Positions 1-9,546 are shown, counted from the first letter of the stretch. The stretch is DNA of 64,000 bases from Roseovarius sp. (GCF_027019125.1 NZ_JALUXE010000028.1:62001-126000); one strand, 5' to 3'. Program-made: numbers and translations. The notes: a model not told the origin generated them from the sequence alone.

Positions 1-1
1 C

Positions 2-523
2 CTGCGGGATAGCGCCCATGGCGATGCCCTGTGGGAACGGATCATGGCGGCAGGCCTGCCCTTTGGGCTCAAACCCGGCCATACCTCCTCGATCCGTCGC
101 ATCGAGGGTGGCATGCTGTCCTATCATGCCGATGCCGACATCAAGACGAACCCCTACGAGTTGGGTTTGGACCGTCTGGTCAATCTCGACATCGAGGCAG
201 AGTTCATCGGCAAGGCCGCGCTGCGCCGCATCCGCGACGAGGGCCCCAGCCGCAAGCAGGTCGGCCTGATCATCGACGGCGCACCGCTCAAGGGGCCGAA
301 CACCACCTTCTGGGCGATCAATGTGTCGGGCGTGCAGGTCGGCAAAGTCACGTCAGCCGTCTACTCACCGCGTCTGGAGCGTAACATCGCATTGGCCATG
401 GTCGCGGCAGAACATGCCAATATCGGTGCCAAGGTCGAGGTTGTGACCGGTAAGGGACCCGTGCGCGCCGTGATGGTGGAGCGCCCCTTCTACGACCCCA
501 ACAAGAAAATCGCCGCCGCCTGA
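2..523 (+). CDS. GcvT/DmdA-family folate-dependent aminomethyltransferase-like protein, C-terminal part
   Basis: The gene runs in from the left edge, so only about the last 173 residues are visible. The fragment contains the GcvT-like C-terminal half: an ALWERIMAAG helix, a PGH..SIRRIE.GMLSY segment, NPYELGLDRLV and FIGKAALRRI, the pattern shared by glycine-cleavage T proteins, sarcosine dehydrogenase tails and DMSP demethylase (DmdA). Such enzymes move a one-carbon or methyl group to tetrahydrofolate. The sequence is closer to DmdA-like paralogues than to canonical GcvT, but it does not match what I recall of authentic DmdA closely enough to claim DMSP demethylation. It leads a same-strand run with OsmC, a crotonase and an acyl-CoA ligase. 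Family call is good; substrate is unknown. Confidence 0.7.
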   Translation: MRDSAHGDALWERIMAAGLPFGLKPGHTSSIRRIEGGMLSYHADADIKTNPYELGLDRLVNLDIEAEFIGKAALRRIRDEGPSRKQVGLIIDGAPLKGPNTTFWAINVSGVQVGKVTSAVYSPRLERNIALAMVAAEHANIGAKVEVVTGKGPVRAVMVERPFYDPNKKIAAA

Positions 524-552
524 GCGCGCCCAACCAAGACGAGTCCTGATCC

Positions 553-1002
553 ATGTCCGACCTCGCAATCGAGCTGCATTGGCAGCGCGCCGAACCTGTG
601 CTGCACACTGGCAAATACTCCAACGCCCATACCGTGCAGTTCAACAACCACCATGATGTGCAAGTGGATGCCGCCCCGGATTGGGGCGGTGATCCCGCCC
701 ACACCAATCCTGAGCAGGCGCTCGCCTCGGCGCTGTCCAGTTGCCACATGATGACCTTTCTTGCCCTTGCGGCCAAGGCCGGCTGGCCGGTCGCCAGCTA
801 TCACGACTATGCCGTGGCCCATCTGGGTAAGAACCCCAAGGGGCAAATGTCCGTCACACGGATTGATCTGCATCCGGTCGTGCGGTTCGACACCGGCTTT
901 GCGGTTGAAGACGCGCAGCTGGCAGAAATGCAGGACCGCGCGCATCGCTACTGCTTTATCGCCAACACGCTCGCCGAGAGCGTGGAGATCAACATTCTCT
1001 GA
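553..1002 (+). CDS. OsmC family protein
   Basis: This 149-residue protein has the two spaced cysteines of the OsmC/Ohr fold: Cys64 in an LSSCHMMTFL helix and Cys134 in YCFIANTL. In the family these form the thiol centre that reduces organic hydroperoxides in the cytoplasm, although many OsmC members have no known substrate. The gene starts 29 bases after the GcvT-like gene and ends 21 bases before the crotonase, so it is probably part of the same transcript. Length is normal for the family. Whether it protects the neighbouring acyl-CoA enzymes or acts independently cannot be told from sequence. Confidence 0.85.
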   Translation: MSDLAIELHWQRAEPVLHTGKYSNAHTVQFNNHHDVQVDAAPDWGGDPAHTNPEQALASALSSCHMMTFLALAAKAGWPVASYHDYAVAHLGKNPKGQMSVTRIDLHPVVRFDTGFAVEDAQLAEMQDRAHRYCFIANTLAESVEINIL

Positions 1003-1023
1003 CCTCTGAAAGGACGAGACCCC

Positions 1024-1824
1024 GTGCCAAAAAGCGATATCCTTCTCTCTGAGCTCGACGGCGAAGGCATCCTGCGCCTGACGCTGAATGACGCAGGACG
1101 CCGCAACGCGCTGTCCGAGGCAATGCTGGCAGACCTGGGTCGCGCCTTTGCGGAGGCCGGGAATGATCCCGCGGTGCGGGTCATCGTTCTTGCCGCAAAC
1201 GGGCCCGCGTTCTGCGCGGGCCATGACCTCAAGGAAATGACCGCGGGGCGGGCCGGAGCGGACCGGGGTCGCGCCTATTTCACCAGGATCATGGCGCTCT
1301 GTTCCGGCGTGATGCAGGCCATCGTGAACTGCCCCAAGCCGGTGATCGCCGAGGTTACGGGCATCGCCACCGCAGCAGGCTGTCAGTTGGTGGCAAGCTG
1401 CGATCTGGCGATTGCGGCGGATACGGCGCAGTTCAGCACGCCAGGGGTGCATATCGGCCTCTTCTGCTCGACCCCGATGGTGGCCCTGTCGCGCAACGTG
1501 GCGGGCAAACATGCGATGGAGATGCTGCTGACGGGCGATATGATCCCAGCCGCGCGTGCGGCGGAAATGGGGCTTATCAATCACGCCGTAGCACCTGATG
1601 ATCTGCAGGCCGCCACGATGGCCATGGCCCGCAAGATTGCATCGAAATCAAGCATGACCCTCGCCACCGGCAAGCGCGCCTTTTACGCGCAACGCGAGAT
1701 GACCCTGTCCGATGCCTATTCCTACGCCTCCGCCGTGATGGTGGACAATATGCTGGCGCGCGATGCCCAAGAGGGCATCGGTGCCTTTATCGAGAAACGC
1801 GCGCCCCAGTGGCAGGATGCCTGA
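1024..1824 (+). CDS. Enoyl-CoA hydratase/isomerase family protein (ECHDC3-like)
   Basis: A 266-residue crotonase-fold protein starting at GTG, 21 bases after the OsmC gene. The oxyanion-hole segments are visible (CAGHDLKEM near residue 66 and the AAGCQL region near 120). The two glutamates that activate water in classical enoyl-CoA hydratase are absent: the first position is Gln121 (CQL instead of CEL) and the second Gly141 (TPGVHIGLF instead of PE..LG). ECHDC3-like proteins share this. It probably binds a CoA thioester in the cytoplasm, but hydration of an enoyl-CoA is doubtful. It is followed after 3 bases by an acyl-CoA ligase, which suggests they act on the same acyl group. Confidence 0.82.
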   Translation: MPKSDILLSELDGEGILRLTLNDAGRRNALSEAMLADLGRAFAEAGNDPAVRVIVLAANGPAFCAGHDLKEMTAGRAGADRGRAYFTRIMALCSGVMQAIVNCPKPVIAEVTGIATAAGCQLVASCDLAIAADTAQFSTPGVHIGLFCSTPMVALSRNVAGKHAMEMLLTGDMIPAARAAEMGLINHAVAPDDLQAATMAMARKIASKSSMTLATGKRAFYAQREMTLSDAYSYASAVMVDNMLARDAQEGIGAFIEKRAPQWQDA

Positions 1825-1827
1825 GAC

Positions 1828-3474
1828 ATGAGCACGAACCCCTACAACACGGATCTTGATCGCAACCCCGCGAACCATCAGCCGCTGACGCCGCTGACGT
1901 TTCTCGAACGCGCGGCGACGGTTTTCCCGGATCACATCGCAATTGTGCATGGCTCCCTGCGCCGCAGCTATGCAGAGTTCTACCGGCGCTCGCGCCAGCT
2001 CGGCTCGGCGCTGAGCGCGCGGGGGATCGGGCGCGGGGATACCGTGTCGGTCATGCTGGCAAACACGCCCGCAATGCTGGAATGTCATTACGGCGTGCCG
2101 ATGTGCGGCGCGGTGCTGCATTCGATCAACACACGGCTAGACGCGGGCATCATCGCGTTTCAACTCGATCACGCCATGTCACAGGTCGTGATCGTGGACC
2201 GCGAATTCATGCCCCTGATGCAAGAGGCGCTGTCGCTTGCAACAGCCACCCCGCTCCTCATCCAATATGATGATCCGGAGTTCGCGGCACCGGGCATCGC
2301 GCCCGAGGCAGAAGATTACGACGCCTTCTTGTCGACTGGCGATCCGGCCTATGACTGGCTGATGCCAGAGGATGAATGGGACGCGATTTCGATCAATTAC
2401 ACATCCGGCACCACAGGCGACCCCAAGGGTGTGGTCTCGCATCACCGGGGTGCGTATCTCTTGGCACAGGGCAATGCGCTGACCACCTCCATGGCCAAAC
2501 ATGCGGTCTATCTGTGGACCCTGCCGATGTTTCATTGCAACGGCTGGTGTTTCCCTTGGACGCTCTCGGCCATCATCGGCACGCATGTCTGCCTGCGCCA
2601 AGTGCGCGCCGAACCGATCTGGGAGGCGCTCGCCCAAGAGCGCGTGACGCATCTTTGCGGCGCGCCGATTGTGATGTCGCTGATGATTTCCGCCCCCCAG
2701 AGCGTCAAACGGGCGCTCGATCACAGAGTTCAATTCTTCACCGCCGCGGCACCGCCCCCGGAAAAGCTCTTGGCCGATATGAAGGAGGCAGGGTTCGACG
2801 TGACCCATCTCTACGGGCTGACCGAGACCTATGGCCCGGCGGTTGTCAATGACTGGCACGACGGTTGGTCTACCCTGTCATCTGCGGAACAAGCAAAGCT
2901 CAAGGCGCGCCAGGGTGTGCGATATCTGGCGCTCGAGGGTCTCGACGTGCTGGACCCCGAAACCATGGCCCCGGTGCCCCGCGACGGCGTGACCATGGGC
3001 GAGGTGATGTTTCGCGGCAATGTCGTGATGAAGGGCTATTTCCGCAACCCGAAAGCCACGCAAGAGGCCTTTGCCGGGGGCTGGTTCCATTCCGGAGATT
3101 TGGGCGTGCGGCATCCGGACGGATACATTCAACTCAAGGACCGCTCCAAGGATGTGATCATCTCGGGCGGCGAGAATATATCCTCTATCGAGGTGGAAGA
3201 AGCGCTCTATCGTCACCCGGCTGTGGCTGTGACGGCCGTGGTCGCCATGCCGCACGAGAAATGGGGCGAAACCCCTTGCGCCTTTGTCGAACTGGCCGAG
3301 GGGCAGGCGGCAGATTCGGAAACCCTGCGGGCCTGGTGCCGCGAGCATCTGGCCCCCTACAAGGTGCCGGGCCGCTTCGTGTTCACCACCATTCCCCGCA
3401 CCTCGACGGGCAAGATCCAGAAGTTCCTGCTACGCACACGCGCAAGGGAACTGGCGGTGCCCGAAGTGGTCTAA
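1828..3474 (+). CDS. AMP-dependent acyl-CoA synthetase, DmdB/medium-chain type
   Basis: A 548-residue member of the ANL superfamily. It carries the phosphate-binding loop YTSGTTGDPKG near residue 190, the YGLTETYGP adenine motif, the GWFHSGDLG motif and the C-terminal GKIQKF lysine loop, so it should be a complete carboxylate-CoA ligase using ATP. Overall character (for example the conserved HCNGWCFPW segment) resembles the methylmercaptopropionate-CoA ligase DmdB and related medium-chain ligases. It directly follows the crotonase. The stop codon overlaps the stop of the convergent dppF-like gene by four bases, leaving no space for a separate terminator. Exact acid substrate is not predictable. 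Confidence 0.88.
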   Translation: MSTNPYNTDLDRNPANHQPLTPLTFLERAATVFPDHIAIVHGSLRRSYAEFYRRSRQLGSALSARGIGRGDTVSVMLANTPAMLECHYGVPMCGAVLHSINTRLDAGIIAFQLDHAMSQVVIVDREFMPLMQEALSLATATPLLIQYDDPEFAAPGIAPEAEDYDAFLSTGDPAYDWLMPEDEWDAISINYTSGTTGDPKGVVSHHRGAYLLAQGNALTTSMAKHAVYLWTLPMFHCNGWCFPWTLSAIIGTHVCLRQVRAEPIWEALAQERVTHLCGAPIVMSLMISAPQSVKRALDHRVQFFTAAAPPPEKLLADMKEAGFDVTHLYGLTETYGPAVVNDWHDGWSTLSSAEQAKLKARQGVRYLALEGLDVLDPETMAPVPRDGVTMGEVMFRGNVVMKGYFRNPKATQEAFAGGWFHSGDLGVRHPDGYIQLKDRSKDVIISGGENISSIEVEEALYRHPAVAVTAVVAMPHEKWGETPCAFVELAEGQAADSETLRAWCREHLAPYKVPGRFVFTTIPRTSTGKIQKFLLRTRARELAVPEVV

Positions 3475-4322
3475 CCTGCCCGTGCCGCCTTGCGGCGTTC
3501 AACCCGCGCGCGGATAGCCGCGACATCGGTCACCGGTGTCGCGGCAAAGAGCGCACGGGTATAGGGGTGTTGCGGATCGGCAAAAAGCGCCTCACGGCTG
3601 CCCTGCTCGACCGCCTCACCCTTTGAGATCACCATCACCTCATCGGCAATATAGCGCACAACCGAAAGATCGTGGCTGACAAACACATAGGTCAGGTCGA
3701 ACTCGTCTTGCAAATCGGCCAAGAGGTTGAGCACCTGCGCCTGCACCGAAAGATCGAGCGCCGAAACCGGCTCATCCAGCACAAGCAGCGAGGGGTTTAG
3801 CATCAGCGCGCGGGCAATCGCGATGCGCTGTCGCTGACCACCCGAGAACATATGCGGGTAGCGGTTGAAATGCTCGGGCTGCAAGCCGACCTTCCTGATC
3901 ATCGCCTCGGCCCGGTCTCGCCTTTCCGAGGCGGGCATATCGGTGTTGATCACTAGGGGTTCCATCAGCACATTGCCGATCTTCTGGCGGGGATTGAGGC
4001 TTCCGTAGGGGTTCTGAAAAACCATCTGCACCTTGGAGCGCAGGGCAGGCCCAAGGCGTTTTCGAGAAAGATCGACTGTGTGGTCGTCAATCCGCAATTC
4101 TCCGCCCGACGGCGCGTCAATCAGCGCGATAATGCGCGCGAGGGTGGATTTACCGGAACCGCTCTCGCCAACGATGGCAAGGGTCTTGCCCTTGTCGACA
4201 GCAAAGTCGATGCCGTTGAGCGCGCGCACCTTGCCTGCGCGGGCAAAGAGACTGCCGGGCACCGCGTAATCCTGCACAATACCGCGACCTTCGACGACGG
4301 GGGCGATCGGACTTGCGGTCAT
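3471..4322 (-). CDS. dppF: Peptide ABC transporter ATP-binding protein, DppF type
   Basis: A 283-residue ABC ATPase with Walker [10 protein letters not shown], the signature FSGGQRQRIAIARAL and Walker B LLVLDEPVSALD, plus the C-terminal oligopeptide/dipeptide transporter extension with a P.HPYTRALFA motif. It is the last gene of a five-gene uptake operon read leftwards, and its ATG overlaps the dppD stop by four bases. It would form the nucleotide-binding heterodimer with DppD at the cytoplasmic face. Substrate could be di- or oligopeptides, or another cargo of the PepT family such as opines. An M24 peptidase two genes upstream favours peptides. Confidence 0.9.
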   Translation of the reverse strand: MTASPIAPVVEGRGIVQDYAVPGSLFARAGKVRALNGIDFAVDKGKTLAIVGESGSGKSTLARIIALIDAPSGGELRIDDHTVDLSRKRLGPALRSKVQMVFQNPYGSLNPRQKIGNVLMEPLVINTDMPASERRDRAEAMIRKVGLQPEHFNRYPHMFSGGQRQRIAIARALMLNPSLLVLDEPVSALDLSVQAQVLNLLADLQDEFDLTYVFVSHDLSVVRYIADEVMVISKGEAVEQGSREALFADPQHPYTRALFAATPVTDVAAIRARVERRKAARAG

Positions 4323-5158
4323 CGGGCGACCTCCTGCGAGAAGAAGTCTGAAACGGTGGGCAGACGATCACCTGTTGCGTGCTCTGGCAGGGCCGAGAGC
4401 AGCGCGCGGGTATAGGGATGCTGAGGAGACTCGAACAGCGAGAGCACGTCGGCCTCTTCCATCTTCTTGCCTTGATACTGCACCACCACACGGTCGGCGG
4501 TTTCGGCCACCACGCCCATGTCATGGGTGATCAGGATCAGCGCCATGCCGAAATCCTCTTGCAGTTTCATCAAGAGATCGAGGATCTGTTTCTGGATGGT
4601 CACGTCGAGGGCCGTTGTCGGCTCATCCGCGATCAAAAGGCGCGGGTTCGAGGCGATTGCCATGGCGATCATCACCCGCTGGCATTGCCCGCCTGACATC
4701 TGGTGCGGATAGGCGTCGATCTTGGTCTCGGGGTTCGGGATGCCCACGGCGCGAAAGAGCTCCAGGGCCCGCGCACGCGCGTCCCTGCGCGACAACCCAA
4801 GGTTCAGGCGCAGCACCTCTTCGATCTGAAACCCCACGGTAAAAGACGGATTCAGCGAGGCGATAGGTTCCTGAAAGATCATGGTGATCTCGCGCCCGAT
4901 GAGGTGACGCCGCTCTGCATCCGAGAGATTGGAGATGTCGCGCCCGTCATAGGTCATCTCATCAGCGGTAATTGTGGCGGTATCGGGCAATAGACCCATG
5001 ACCGCCAGCATCGACACCGATTTGCCAGAGCCGGATTCCCCCACGATAGCCAGAACCTCGCCCCGGTCGACATGCACGTCGATCCCGTCAACGGCGGTAA
5101 AGCTGCCGGTTGCGGTGGCGAATTTGACGGTGAGGTTCTTGATGTTCAAAAGCGCCAT
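4319..5158 (-). CDS. dppD: Peptide ABC transporter ATP-binding protein, DppD type
   Basis: A 279-residue ABC ATPase with Walker [11 protein letters not shown], signature [15 protein letters not shown] and Walker [13 protein letters not shown], ending in the [12 protein letters not shown] extension typical of OppD/DppD. The signature has a Cys where Arg is usual (GGQCQR), which is tolerated in this subfamily. It starts 4 bases after the dppC stop and overlaps dppF by ATGA, so translation of the two ATPases is probably coupled. It pairs with DppF to drive import through DppBC. Confidence 0.9.
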   Translation of the reverse strand: MALLNIKNLTVKFATATGSFTAVDGIDVHVDRGEVLAIVGESGSGKSVSMLAVMGLLPDTATITADEMTYDGRDISNLSDAERRHLIGREITMIFQEPIASLNPSFTVGFQIEEVLRLNLGLSRRDARARALELFRAVGIPNPETKIDAYPHQMSGGQCQRVMIAMAIASNPRLLIADEPTTALDVTIQKQILDLLMKLQEDFGMALILITHDMGVVAETADRVVVQYQGKKMEEADVLSLFESPQHPYTRALLSALPEHATGDRLPTVSDFFSQEVAR

Positions 5159-5162
5159 ATCG

Positions 5163-6080
5163 TCAACTCCGCTTCAGCTTGGGGTCGAGCGCATCACGCA
5201 GCCCGTCGCCCATCAGGTTGATCGCCAGCACCGAAATCAGAATGGCAAGACCGGGAAAGGTGACGACCCACCAAGCGCGCAGGATGAATTCGCGCGCTTC
5301 GGCCAGCATTGTCCCCCATTCCGGCGCGGGCGGTTGTGCCCCCATGCCGAGAAACCCGAGTGCAGCAGAATCGAGCACCGCCGAGGAAAACGACAATGTG
5401 GCCTGAACGATCAGCGGCCCAAGACAATTGGGCAGAATGGTCTTGAACATCAGGCGCAGGTTGCCCGCCCCCGCCACGCGGGCGGCAGTAACATATTCGC
5501 GCTTCATCTCGGACATCACGGCGGCACGGGTCAGACGGGCGAAATGCGGCTGATAGACGATGGCGATGGCGATCATCGCATTCGTCAGCCCCGGCCCCAG
5601 CACCGCCACCAGCACAAGGGCCAGAAGAAGCGAGGGGAAGGCCAGAATGACATCCATCATCCGCATGATCACATTGTCGATCCAGCCGCCAAAGAACCCC
5701 GCCAGCAACCCGATGATGATCCCCCCCACCAGCGCGACGGAAACCACGACAATACCGATAAAGAGCGAGTATTGCGCCCCAAAGATCAGGCGCGAGAGCA
5801 TGTCGCGCCCGACCGCATCGGTTCCCAGCAGAAATTGCGCGCTGCCACCTTCGGCCCAGACCGGAGGCATCAACAAGGCCTCACGATATTGCGTCGTGGG
5901 ATCATGCGGCGCGAGCACGGACGCGAACACAGCCGTCAGAACCAGCAGCACAAAGACCACCAGCCCGACCACAGCGCCGCGGTTCTGGCTGAAGTAGAAC
6001 CAGAACTCGGCCAGCATGCGACGGCGGATCGCGGCATCGGACAGCTTCACCGGGGCGGCAAGGTTGGGTGTCTCGCTCAT
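5163..6080 (-). CDS. dppC: Peptide ABC transporter permease, DppC type
   Basis: The reading frame extends further upstream, but the start at MSETPNLAAP is preferred because it overlaps the dppB stop by four bases. That gives 305 residues, the usual DppC length. One transmembrane helix lies near the N terminus (VVGLVVFVLLVLTAVFASVLAP), followed by a periplasmic loop and five further helices. The cytoplasmic EAA-type loop is visible around REYVTAARVAGAGNLRLMF. It is the inner-membrane partner of DppB. Confidence 0.9.
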   Translation of the reverse strand: MSETPNLAAPVKLSDAAIRRRMLAEFWFYFSQNRGAVVGLVVFVLLVLTAVFASVLAPHDPTTQYREALLMPPVWAEGGSAQFLLGTDAVGRDMLSRLIFGAQYSLFIGIVVVSVALVGGIIIGLLAGFFGGWIDNVIMRMMDVILAFPSLLLALVLVAVLGPGLTNAMIAIAIVYQPHFARLTRAAVMSEMKREYVTAARVAGAGNLRLMFKTILPNCLGPLIVQATLSFSSAVLDSAALGFLGMGAQPPAPEWGTMLAEAREFILRAWWVVTFPGLAILISVLAINLMGDGLRDALDPKLKRS

Positions 6081-7084
6081 TTCACACGAATCCTCGGGTT
6101 GATCAGGCCATAAGTCAGATCGACCAACAGGTTGACGATCATCACGAGCGCCGCGATGAGCAGAAGGCCGGATTGCACAACCGGATAATCGCGCCGGGAA
6201 ATGGAATCGATCATCCATTTGCCGATGCCGGGCCATGAAAAGATGGTCTCGGTCAGAATGGCACCGGCCATCAGCACCCCGATTTGCAGACCGATGGTCG
6301 TGACCACCGGCACCATCGCATTGCGCAGCGCGTGGATGCCGATCACGCGGTATTGCGGCATCCCCTTGGCGCGGGCGGTGCGGACGTAATCCTCGCCCAT
6401 GACCTCAAGCATGGCAGAGCGGGTCTGACGGGCGATAACCGCAAGCGGAATCGTGGCCAAGACCAGAGATGGCAAGATGAGATGGCTCAGCGCCGAGGCA
6501 AATGCCCCCTTTTGCCCCGAAAGCAGGCTGTCGATCAGCATGAAGCCGGTGACATTGGGGAAATAGTACAGCAGGCTGATACGCCCCGACACAGGCGTCC
6601 AGCCGAGGATCCCTGAGAAAAAGATGATGAGAAGCAGCCCCCACCAGAAAATCGGCATGGAAAAACCCACGAGCGCGAGCGTCATGGAAATCTGGTCGAA
6701 CCAGCTCCCGCGCTTGATGGCGGCAAACACGCCCACAGTCACGCCGATCACCGTGGCGATGATGATGGCGCACAGGCCCAGTTCGACAGTCGCGGGAAAG
6801 AGGGTCAGGAATTCATCCAGCACAGGTTTCTTGGTCACAAGCGAATTGCCCATGTCCCCCTGCAAGAGCCGCCCGAGAAAATCGAAATACTGCATCACGA
6901 TGGGCTGATCATAGCCCAGTTGCGCGCTGAGTTCCGCATGCCGTTCGGGCGTCACACCCCGCTCGCCCGCCATCAAGAGCACCGGATCGCCGGGCAGGAT
7001 GCGCACAAAGCTGAAGGCGATGATGGTGATCCCGATAAAGGTCGGGATCAGGTAAAGAAGCTTGGACAGGATGAATCGGATCAT
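6077..7084 (-). CDS. dppB: Peptide ABC transporter permease, DppB type
   Basis: A 335-residue inner-membrane permease. It begins with the characteristic helix LLYLIPTFIGITIIAFSFVRILPGDPV and contains the EAA loop DYVRTARAKGMPQYRVI. It ends with a helix before the ATGA overlap with dppC. A 71-base gap, holding a stem-loop, separates it from the binding-protein gene upstream, which probably lowers permease expression relative to the binding protein. Confidence 0.9.
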   Translation of the reverse strand: MIRFILSKLLYLIPTFIGITIIAFSFVRILPGDPVLLMAGERGVTPERHAELSAQLGYDQPIVMQYFDFLGRLLQGDMGNSLVTKKPVLDEFLTLFPATVELGLCAIIIATVIGVTVGVFAAIKRGSWFDQISMTLALVGFSMPIFWWGLLLIIFFSGILGWTPVSGRISLLYYFPNVTGFMLIDSLLSGQKGAFASALSHLILPSLVLATIPLAVIARQTRSAMLEVMGEDYVRTARAKGMPQYRVIGIHALRNAMVPVVTTIGLQIGVLMAGAILTETIFSWPGIGKWMIDSISRRDYPVVQSGLLLIAALVMIVNLLVDLTYGLINPRIRVK

Positions 7085-7103
7085 GCGCCGCTTTCCTTTG
7101 AAA

Positions 7104-7130
7104 ACGCGCGAGGGCTGTGCCCCCGCGCGT
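7104..7130 (-). terminator. Intercistronic stem-loop between dppA and dppB
   Basis: On the minus strand, ACGCGCG pairs with CGCGCGT, and an inner GGGC/GCCC pair closes a short loop; TTTT follows. This resembles a rho-independent terminator placed after the binding-protein gene, which commonly lets only some transcripts continue into the permease genes. It could also be an RNA-stabilising 3' hairpin. Confidence 0.6.
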
Positions 7131-7155
7131 CCGGTTTCAGATCAGACTGATCCGC

Positions 7156-8748
7156 TCATTCGGCAATGTCGACAGTCTCGAAGGTGAAGTCGCCCAAGGG
7201 GCTCATCACAAAGCCCGACACCTTGTTCGACATCGGCACATATTGGGTCGAATGCGCGATGGTGAACCACGGGGCCTGGTCCTTGAAGATCACCTGCGCC
7301 TGCTCATAGAGCGCGGTGCGTTCTGCCGGATCGGCGGTGATCTTGGCATCCTTCAGCAGCTTGGAAAAATCCTCGTTGCACCAGAACGCGCGGTTGGCAC
7401 CGCCAGGCCCGGCGGAATCGCAGGACAGGAGCACCGACAGGAAATTGTCTGGATCGCCATTATCCCCGGTCCAGCCCAACATCACCGCGCCATCGCGCCC
7501 TGCTTCCATCGACTTTTGCAGATACTCGCCCCACTCATAGGACACGATCTCGACCTTGACGCCGACCTTGGACAGATCCTCTTGCATCAACTCGGCAGAG
7601 CGGCGGGCATTGGGCATGTAGGGACGCTGTACCGGCATCGCCCAGATTTTCATCGAGAGGTCGCTCACGCCCTCTTCCTCGAGAATCTTCTTGGAGGCTT
7701 CGGGATCATAGGGGTCGTCGACAATGGAGTCGTTATAGGACCACATGGTCGGCGGGATCGGGTTCTTGGCCGGGGCGGCCGCCCCCTGGAACACGGCATC
7801 GACGATGGCATTCTTGTTGATCGCCATGTTCAGCGCCTTGCGGACGCGGGCATTGTCGAACGGCGCGACTGTGGTGTTATAGGCAAGATACCCCACGTTC
7901 AGACCGGCCTGCTCATCCAGTTTGAGGTTGGGATCGGCTTTGATGGTCTCGATATCCGCTGGGGCCGGATAGGGCATCAGGTGGCATTCACCAGCCTTGA
8001 GCTTTTGCAGACGCACGGCGGCGTCCGGGGTGATGGCAAAGACCAGATCGTCGATGATCGCGCCTTCTCCCCAATAGTCGGCGTTCTTCGTGTAGCGGAT
8101 CACCGCGTCTTTTTGATAGGCCACGAACTTGAACGGGCCGGTGCCAATGGGCAGGTTGTTCAGATCTTCCTTGGTCCCTGCGGCATCGAGCGCATCGGCA
8201 TATTCCTTGGACACGATCGAGGCGAAGGGCATCGCGATATTGGCGAGGAAAGGCGCCTCGGGCTGGTTCAAGGTGAACTTGACCGTATAGTCGTCGATCT
8301 TCTCGATGGATTTGATCAGGTCAGGCATCGCCATGGAGGTGTAATACTCGTAGGTCACACCCGCGATATACTGATGCCACGGATGGTCGGCAGATCCTTG
8401 ACGCTCGTAAGAGAAAATCACGTCATCAGCGTTGAAGTCGCGGGTGGGCGTGAACTTTTCGTTGGAGTGCCATTTGACACCCTCGCGCAGGTGGAAAGTG
8501 TATTCCGTACCGTCCTCAGACACGTCCCAGCCAGTCGCAAGGCCGGGCACGACCTCGGTCGTGCCTTTCTTGAACTCGGTCAGGCGGTTGTAGATCGGAT
8601 GCGCCGAGGCATCGAACGTGCCGCCTGCGGTAAAGGGCGCAGGATCAAACCCCTCTGGCGAGGCTTCGGAGCAATAGACAAAGGTTTTGGCCTCGGACAT
8701 CGTGGCAGTCAGCGCCAGTGCAGAAGCGCAGAGCAGTAGGTGTTTCAC
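7156..8748 (-). CDS. dppA: Peptide ABC transporter substrate-binding protein, DppA type
   Basis: A GTG start at 8748 is chosen over a more upstream ATG because an AAGGAG box lies 8 bases before it and the product then begins with a clean signal peptide ([20 protein letters not shown]). The 530-residue protein continues with [31 protein letters not shown] and [11 protein letters not shown], standard for the SBP_bac_5 family of periplasmic peptide-binding proteins. It would deliver peptides to DppBC. An XRE-cupin regulator and an M24 peptidase are encoded upstream on the same strand. Confidence 0.9.
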   Translation of the reverse strand: MKHLLLCASALALTATMSEAKTFVYCSEASPEGFDPAPFTAGGTFDASAHPIYNRLTEFKKGTTEVVPGLATGWDVSEDGTEYTFHLREGVKWHSNEKFTPTRDFNADDVIFSYERQGSADHPWHQYIAGVTYEYYTSMAMPDLIKSIEKIDDYTVKFTLNQPEAPFLANIAMPFASIVSKEYADALDAAGTKEDLNNLPIGTGPFKFVAYQKDAVIRYTKNADYWGEGAIIDDLVFAITPDAAVRLQKLKAGECHLMPYPAPADIETIKADPNLKLDEQAGLNVGYLAYNTTVAPFDNARVRKALNMAINKNAIVDAVFQGAAAPAKNPIPPTMWSYNDSIVDDPYDPEASKKILEEEGVSDLSMKIWAMPVQRPYMPNARRSAELMQEDLSKVGVKVEIVSYEWGEYLQKSMEAGRDGAVMLGWTGDNGDPDNFLSVLLSCDSAGPGGANRAFWCNEDFSKLLKDAKITADPAERTALYEQAQVIFKDQAPWFTIAHSTQYVPMSNKVSGFVMSPLGDFTFETVDIAE

Positions 8749-8827
8749 GTAAGGTCTCCTTGTTGGATTTGGTGAGGAATACGCCGGTTGTCCCGGCTGG
8801 TGCCCGAGCCGCATAGAGCGATGCTGA

Positions 8828-9451
8828 TCAGGGGATGTCTGGTTTTAATGTGTCCGTGCCGGCGCGCGGCACATAGGACGAAGGGGTCGCGCCATGCAGC
8901 ATCTTGCCGGTCCAGAGCAGTCGCGCCCAGGTGTCGCTGACGTTCGACCATGAATGGGGATGCTGGCCCAGATAATGCATGCTGTCCCCGGCACGGAGCA
9001 GAAACTGCTGCCCGTTGACCACTTGCAAAATCTCGCCGTCGAGCACGAAAATCAGCTCTTCACCGGAATGTTGCACGGTCTCGGACTCATACGCAGGCGG
9101 GACATTGAGAATGAACGACGTAAGTTCATGCCCCGGAAATTCCGCCCCGATCTGTTCATAGATGATCGAGGTGCCGGAAATCGAGAACTTCGGACGCGTG
9201 GCTGCGCGTGTCACGCTATCCGCCTGTCGTGGTGTGGCAATGAAATGGTCGATGCTGACATCAAGCGCGGCCGCAATCTCGGCCAGCGTGCCAAGGGTGG
9301 GCACCGCATTGTCGCGTTCGATCTGGCTGAGGTAGCTCACAGATACTCCACATACATTGCTGAGATCCTGCAAGGTCATCGACAAGAGTTGCCTGCGTTT
9401 TCTTATGCGACGCCCCAGGGCGAGTGGCGCGCCGGCAGGTGTATTGGTCAT
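8828..9451 (-). CDS. XRE family transcriptional regulator with C-terminal cupin sensor
   Basis: A 207-residue two-domain regulator. Residues ~12-70 are a helix-turn-helix of the XRE type ([37 protein letters not shown]). The rest is a small cupin barrel with [13 protein letters not shown] and [14 protein letters not shown], a fold that typically senses a small ligand. Regulators of this layout often control adjacent uptake and catabolic genes, here the peptide transporter downstream and the M24 peptidase upstream. A long A/T palindrome 66-95 bases upstream of its start is a good candidate operator. Confidence 0.88.
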   Translation of the reverse strand: MTNTPAGAPLALGRRIRKRRQLLSMTLQDLSNVCGVSVSYLSQIERDNAVPTLGTLAEIAAALDVSIDHFIATPRQADSVTRAATRPKFSISGTSIIYEQIGAEFPGHELTSFILNVPPAYESETVQHSGEELIFVLDGEILQVVNGQQFLLRAGDSMHYLGQHPHSWSNVSDTWARLLWTGKMLHGATPSSYVPRAGTDTLKPDIP

Positions 9452-9516
9452 CGGCGTCCTTGGGTCAGAAGGCGTTTCTTGGGCCTAACCTCAGACGAAT
9501 TGCAGAGCCATTGCAA

Positions 9517-9546
9517 CAAAAATTTTTTCTTGTGAAAAAATTTTTG
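9517..9546. promoter_or_regulatory. Perfect 13-bp inverted repeat upstream of the XRE-cupin gene
   Basis: CAAAAATTTTTTC and GAAAAAATTTTTG form a perfect palindrome around a 4-base centre (TTGT). It lies between the M24 peptidase stop and the regulator start. It is pure A/T apart from the outer and inner C/G, so it is unlike a GC-rich terminator. The most economical reading is a dimer-binding operator for the adjacent regulator. Confidence 0.5.

Noticed and set aside
4974..6113. A 379-codon open frame on the plus strand
   Set aside because: Antisense to dppC; very rich in H, R and Q without domains.
7117..8739. A 540-codon open frame on the plus strand
   Set aside because: Antisense to dppA, which has a signal peptide, a ribosome-binding site and family motifs. 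The plus-strand product has no recognisable features.
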